Shown here one piece after another: positions 61,259 through 64,000 of a DNA stretch of 64,000 bases. The notes beneath the pieces are model-generated. The model worked only from the letters and a program-made list of their open reading frames with translations. It did no database searches and had not been told where the DNA came from. The stretch comes from Paraspadella gotoi. Taxonomy: Eukaryota > Chaetognatha. The stretch's first letter is position 1; each line of letters opens with the position of its first letter. The translations under genes and the position numbers were made by a program. The stretch lies in contig CM119264.1 in NCBI GenBank assembly GCA_051294375.1, forward strand, positions 16,713,245-16,777,244, written 5' to 3'.

Positions 61259-61660
61259 CTGGACAGACAGGCGACGAAGGGAGCTTGGCTTCGTCAGGTA
61301 AGGCTGGAAGATGCATACCAGCCGCCTCTGCGCCTTGCAAGGCTGCGGGTGGGAGATGCGAAAATGGAAAGGGAAGACCGCCGGGCAAGACATCGAGTTT
61401 GTGACGTCCGGCTACAGAAACGGGCGAGAGTTCGTCAAGGACGGAAGGCGGAATGAAAGGGGCGGGCGATTGATGAGCTTGAGGAAGGGGGGCAGGATTG
61501 AGCGAGTGGCGCTTGAAGCGGCTAACGAACTGTTTGAACTCGTCAGCGTTTGTGACGGTGACTTCGTTGGGCGACGACTTCTCTCCCACGGAGTGTCGGT
61601 TCTCCGCCTCAGCGCTTGAAGGCTTCTCCTCCCGAATTTCCGCCGCAGAGGAAGAGGATT
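61259..61660 (-). CDS. KATNB1: Katanin p80 (KATNB1), middle linker exon
   Basis: The acceptor is TTTCTTACTGGTGCAG, the donor CCAG|GTGAGC, 402 bases, open throughout. The peptide is Ser/Glu-rich at first (ESSSSAAEIREEKPSSAEAE), has NADEFKQFVSRFKRHSLNP, then a Pro-rich stretch. It sits where p80 has its variable linker between the WD40 propeller and the con80 domain, so it can be assigned only by position, strand and splice phase. The GC-rich content matches neighbouring exons. Confidence 0.7.
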
Positions 61661-62588
61661 CTGCACCAGTAAGAAACACTTTTAAATACTAAATAGCCAA
61701 AGGATTTTTTTTCAGCCACTTGGTTACATAATAATATGTCACCATGGTATAATGATAATGATATAATTATGGCAACGGGGGGACCACCCCATGTCACTGG
61801 CGTGTTTATGCCGACACCATCAGTCCATCACACTTTAACCAGCTATACGGGAGGCGAATTTAGGATTCGCCACATAATGATATTTAATGATGGTCACACT
61901 CACAGAATTTCGCTATTGTCCTTTCGGATTTCATGGGTTTAAATCTAAATTTTGTTACGGATATGCAACTGGTTTGACAATGCCAATTATATTAGCAATG
62001 TTTATGAGCTGCAGTCTGCTGGCAAATAGTTTTAGTAGTAAAATGTACTATATGTATCTAACATTATATGTTGAATAATAGCATACTAAATTTGTAATAT
62101 TTCAGTTTCCTGAAGGTAAACTTAATGAGCGTCCTTGAAAGCAAATTTTCTTCACAATCATTCTTTGCATCTTCTCTTCTGAAATCATTATAATCATCAT
62201 CAATTATTCCTAATCTTCAAAAATCTTAGGCAAGGGCTCAATTAACATAGCGGTCTACTGTAATGTAACATGAAAAATCTTTTTTTACCAAAAGCAGGAC
62301 AACTTTATAAATGTAACATCACCTAATTTTTTTTTATCAATTTTCAAACCAAAAATCCCCCTTCATTTGAACTTTGCATTGTGTCAACAATAATACAAAT
62401 AAAAAACATTATAATGGAGATTCAAAAAAAAACTGTATTAACTCATCTTTCCGGTGGTTTTATCAAATTAATAATTCACCTAACCAATTTGACACAGCGT
62501 TCATTTGTAAAGTGACGGTACGATTGAGACACTCTGTAAATACCTAAGCCCCAAATAAATCAGTTACTATGTCTAGTGATGTATAGAC

Positions 62589-62749
62589 CTCCATCCTTGG
62601 TGTTGCAGGAAGTTGAAGGACGACTGGAAGAGAAGCTCTTTCGTCCCGTCGGAGAGCGATGGCGAGGAATCTCAGATTTCCCGCCGTAGTCCGGATTCGG
62701 AGATCCGATGGGCAAAACTCGTTTTAAATCGACGCAATAAGTGGAAATG
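62589..62749 (-). CDS. KATNB1: Katanin p80 (KATNB1), end of WD40 propeller
   Basis: The acceptor TTTTTTTTCAG is followed by C ATT TCC. With the split Ser codon it reads SISTYCVDLKRVLPIGSPNP, matching the family's S..S.YVVDL.RV at the end of the propeller. It then runs into a Ser/Arg-rich linker (RHRSPTGRKSFSSSRPSTS). The 3' end is uncertain: the best donor is GGAG|GTCTAT at 62589-62588, but it is weak. Confidence 0.75.
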
Positions 62750-62860
62750 CTGAAAAAAAAGAAGATATTTCTCAATCGTCACAAATCGGAAACTCTTCAA
62801 CCGCTTCAACCAGACGGTATATTTTAACTGAACAACGTCGTTTTAGAAATGTAACAGAAC

Positions 62861-63011
62861 CTGGACTGCGAAAAAGTGACACCGATGAGTTGAAATCCGG
62901 AGACGGCTATGGACGCCACATTTCCCCATCCCGACGCAATAGTGTCGAATACTTCAGCCGGCTCCCAGCCGTAGCTCCGCACCAATTCGGGGGAAGCAGA
63001 GAACAAGCAAT
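62861..63011 (-). CDS. KATNB1: Katanin p80 (KATNB1), WD40 blade exon
   Basis: The acceptor is TTTATTTGCTTCGTAG and the donor TCCAG|GTTCTG. The peptide DCLFSASPELVRSYGWEPAE, then IASGWGNVASIAVSGFQLIG and VTFSQS, matches the p80 segment around (R/S)YGWEP, W..V.....(D/Q)LIG and FSQS. The incoming phase disagrees by one base with the preceding exon, which ends in phase 0; a one-base indel near 63220-63235 (TTTTACCC) or an unseen splice choice is needed. Confidence 0.82.
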
Positions 63012-63219
63012 CTACGAAGCAAATAAATATAACATCGCAATTCTTTTTTTTTTTCACGATATACTTATATCCTAAAACGTCTAAATGTTATGAATGATTC
63101 AATTCCCCCTTTAATTAAACCATACTCCAACCTATTCTTAACAATTCTTCACTTTACTTTTATCTTTCCAATCGCAAAGTTGCTTTCGACTCAATTTTTC
63201 ATGTTTTCATCCATCTTAC

Positions 63220-63490
63220 CAGCGGTTTCGGGTAAAACAGAATGCGTTTGACGTTTCCGGCATCCGGAACCGAGGCGCTGACCAACTCAAAACATCCGAG
63301 GTCCCAAAACCGGATAGTCTTGTCGGCGCCGGCGGAAGCGAGAAGACACTCGTTTGGGTGGAACTCGATGGCGTTGACGGCGGCGGTGTGATCCGTAAAC
63401 TCTTTGATCATCTTGCCCGCTTGCAGATCCCAGATTTTAACGACGCCGTCTTCTCCTCCGGACGCCAGCCATCGGCCATCGGGTGTGAAT
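63220..63490 (-). CDS. KATNB1: Katanin p80 (KATNB1), WD40 repeats exon
   Basis: The acceptor is TATTATTTGCAG and the donor CTG|GTAAGA. It encodes FTPDGRWLASGGEDGVVKIW, then DLQAGKMIKEF, AVNAIEFHPNECLLASAGAD and KTIRFWDLGCFELVS. There are two full WD blades (KIWDL and RFWDL), with the katanin-specific AGKM and FHPNE words. In the complex the p80 propeller targets katanin to spindle poles and centrosomes. Confidence 0.93.
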
Positions 63491-63580
63491 CTGCAAATAA
63501 TAGTAGTCTTGATTCTTAAAGGATTTCTAATTGATATTTTAACATAAGTATCTGCTCTTAGTTCATTTTTTGACACTCAC

Positions 63581-63726
63581 CTTAGACAGTTGACAGTTTT
63601 CGTGTGGCCCTTGTAGGTAAAGATGCAACCCTTACGTTTTGTGTCCCACAGCTTGATGTTGGTATCCATAGAGCCGCTGGCCACGAATTCGCCACAAGGG
63701 TGAAATTCGAGGCTCCGAATGTTTGC
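63581..63726 (-). CDS. KATNB1: Katanin p80 (KATNB1), WD40 repeat exon
   Basis: The acceptor is GTTCGCTTAG, the donor AG|GTGAGT. It reads [20 protein letters not shown], then [20 protein letters not shown] and HTKTVNCLR, nearly residue for residue the katanin p80 blade with FHP(Y/C)[16 protein letters not shown]. Phases fit both neighbours. Confidence 0.95.
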
Positions 63727-63802
63727 CTAAGCGAACACCAACGAAAGGCGAGATCATTCATCATTTTACTGCAAAAACTGATAAATCCCGTCGATGGGCG
63801 AC

Positions 63803-63936
63803 CTTGTGGCCGGTGAGAACTCTCGTCATCTTGGCGGCTTCGAGGTCCCACACTTTTAAGGCACCGGATCGAGTTCCTGTGACGAGGGTCTCCTCCGAAT
63901 GACCAAAACGCACGGCTTCAACGGCGGTCGTGTGGC
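63803..63936 (-). CDS. KATNB1: Katanin p80 (KATNB1), WD40 repeat exon (first in window)
   Basis: The acceptor AAAACTTTTTCAG is followed by GC CAC, completing a Gly codon from an exon beyond the window edge. It reads [20 protein letters not shown], then [20 protein letters not shown] and [12 protein letters not shown] is diagnostic for katanin p80. The donor AAG|GTCGCC is weak but gives the phase 0 the next exon needs. The start codon and first WD blades lie beyond 64000. Confidence 0.93.
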
Positions 63937-64000
63937 CTGAAAAAGTTTTGTTAATTGTTTATTCTTGCTACTTCTCACTTCTCAAATGCTATATATTATC

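Overview
The window is nuclear DNA from an animal. It contains spliced genes with GT/AG introns, two animal-specific receptor or channel families, very dense (CT)n/(GA)n microsatellites and dispersed AT-rich repeats. The species cannot be fixed from this sequence. A p75-type TNF-receptor ectodomain together with Shaw-type potassium channel and katanin p80 genes fits a bilaterian invertebrate. I see no prokaryotic operons, CRISPR arrays, rRNA genes or intact tRNA genes.

Layout from left to right. At 2.03-2.57 kb (minus) one exon encodes four cysteine-rich domains of a p75/NGFR-like receptor; the rest of that gene was not found. From 2.6 to 15.2 kb I recognise only repeats and a weak exon candidate. 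At 15.25 kb (minus) there is a candidate terminal exon of unknown origin. At 16.61-16.96 kb (minus) there is a terminal exon that fits in phase as the last exon of the potassium channel gene. At 19.30-23.54 kb (plus) there is a complete three-exon cytochrome b561 gene with all four haem histidines. From 26.8 to 50.4 kb (minus) lies a large Kv3/Shaw voltage-gated potassium channel gene. Its T1 domain, S1, S2-S3, S4, pore and S6 are each on recognisable exons, with an unusually long S1-S2 extracellular loop. From 50.5 to 59 kb there is gene-poor, AT-rich, repeat-rich DNA. From 59.17 kb to the right edge (minus) lies KATNB1, the katanin p80 WD40 subunit, whose 5' exons lie beyond the window.

If the 16.6 kb exon does belong to the channel, the b561 gene is nested on the opposite strand inside a channel intron of about 10 kb. 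The genes otherwise show no obvious functional linkage.

Assembly quality matters here. There are three runs of N. The five channel exons covering most of the N-terminus and T1 domain occur twice in a direct tandem duplication of about 3.2 kb (42.87-46.07 and 46.07-49.25 kb). The left copy is full of single-base insertions that break its frames. Other exons (S2-S3, and the junctions S4-to-pore and within KATNB1) also need one- or two-base corrections. I read this mainly as unpolished long-read sequence and false duplication, not biology, but a recent real duplication is not excluded.
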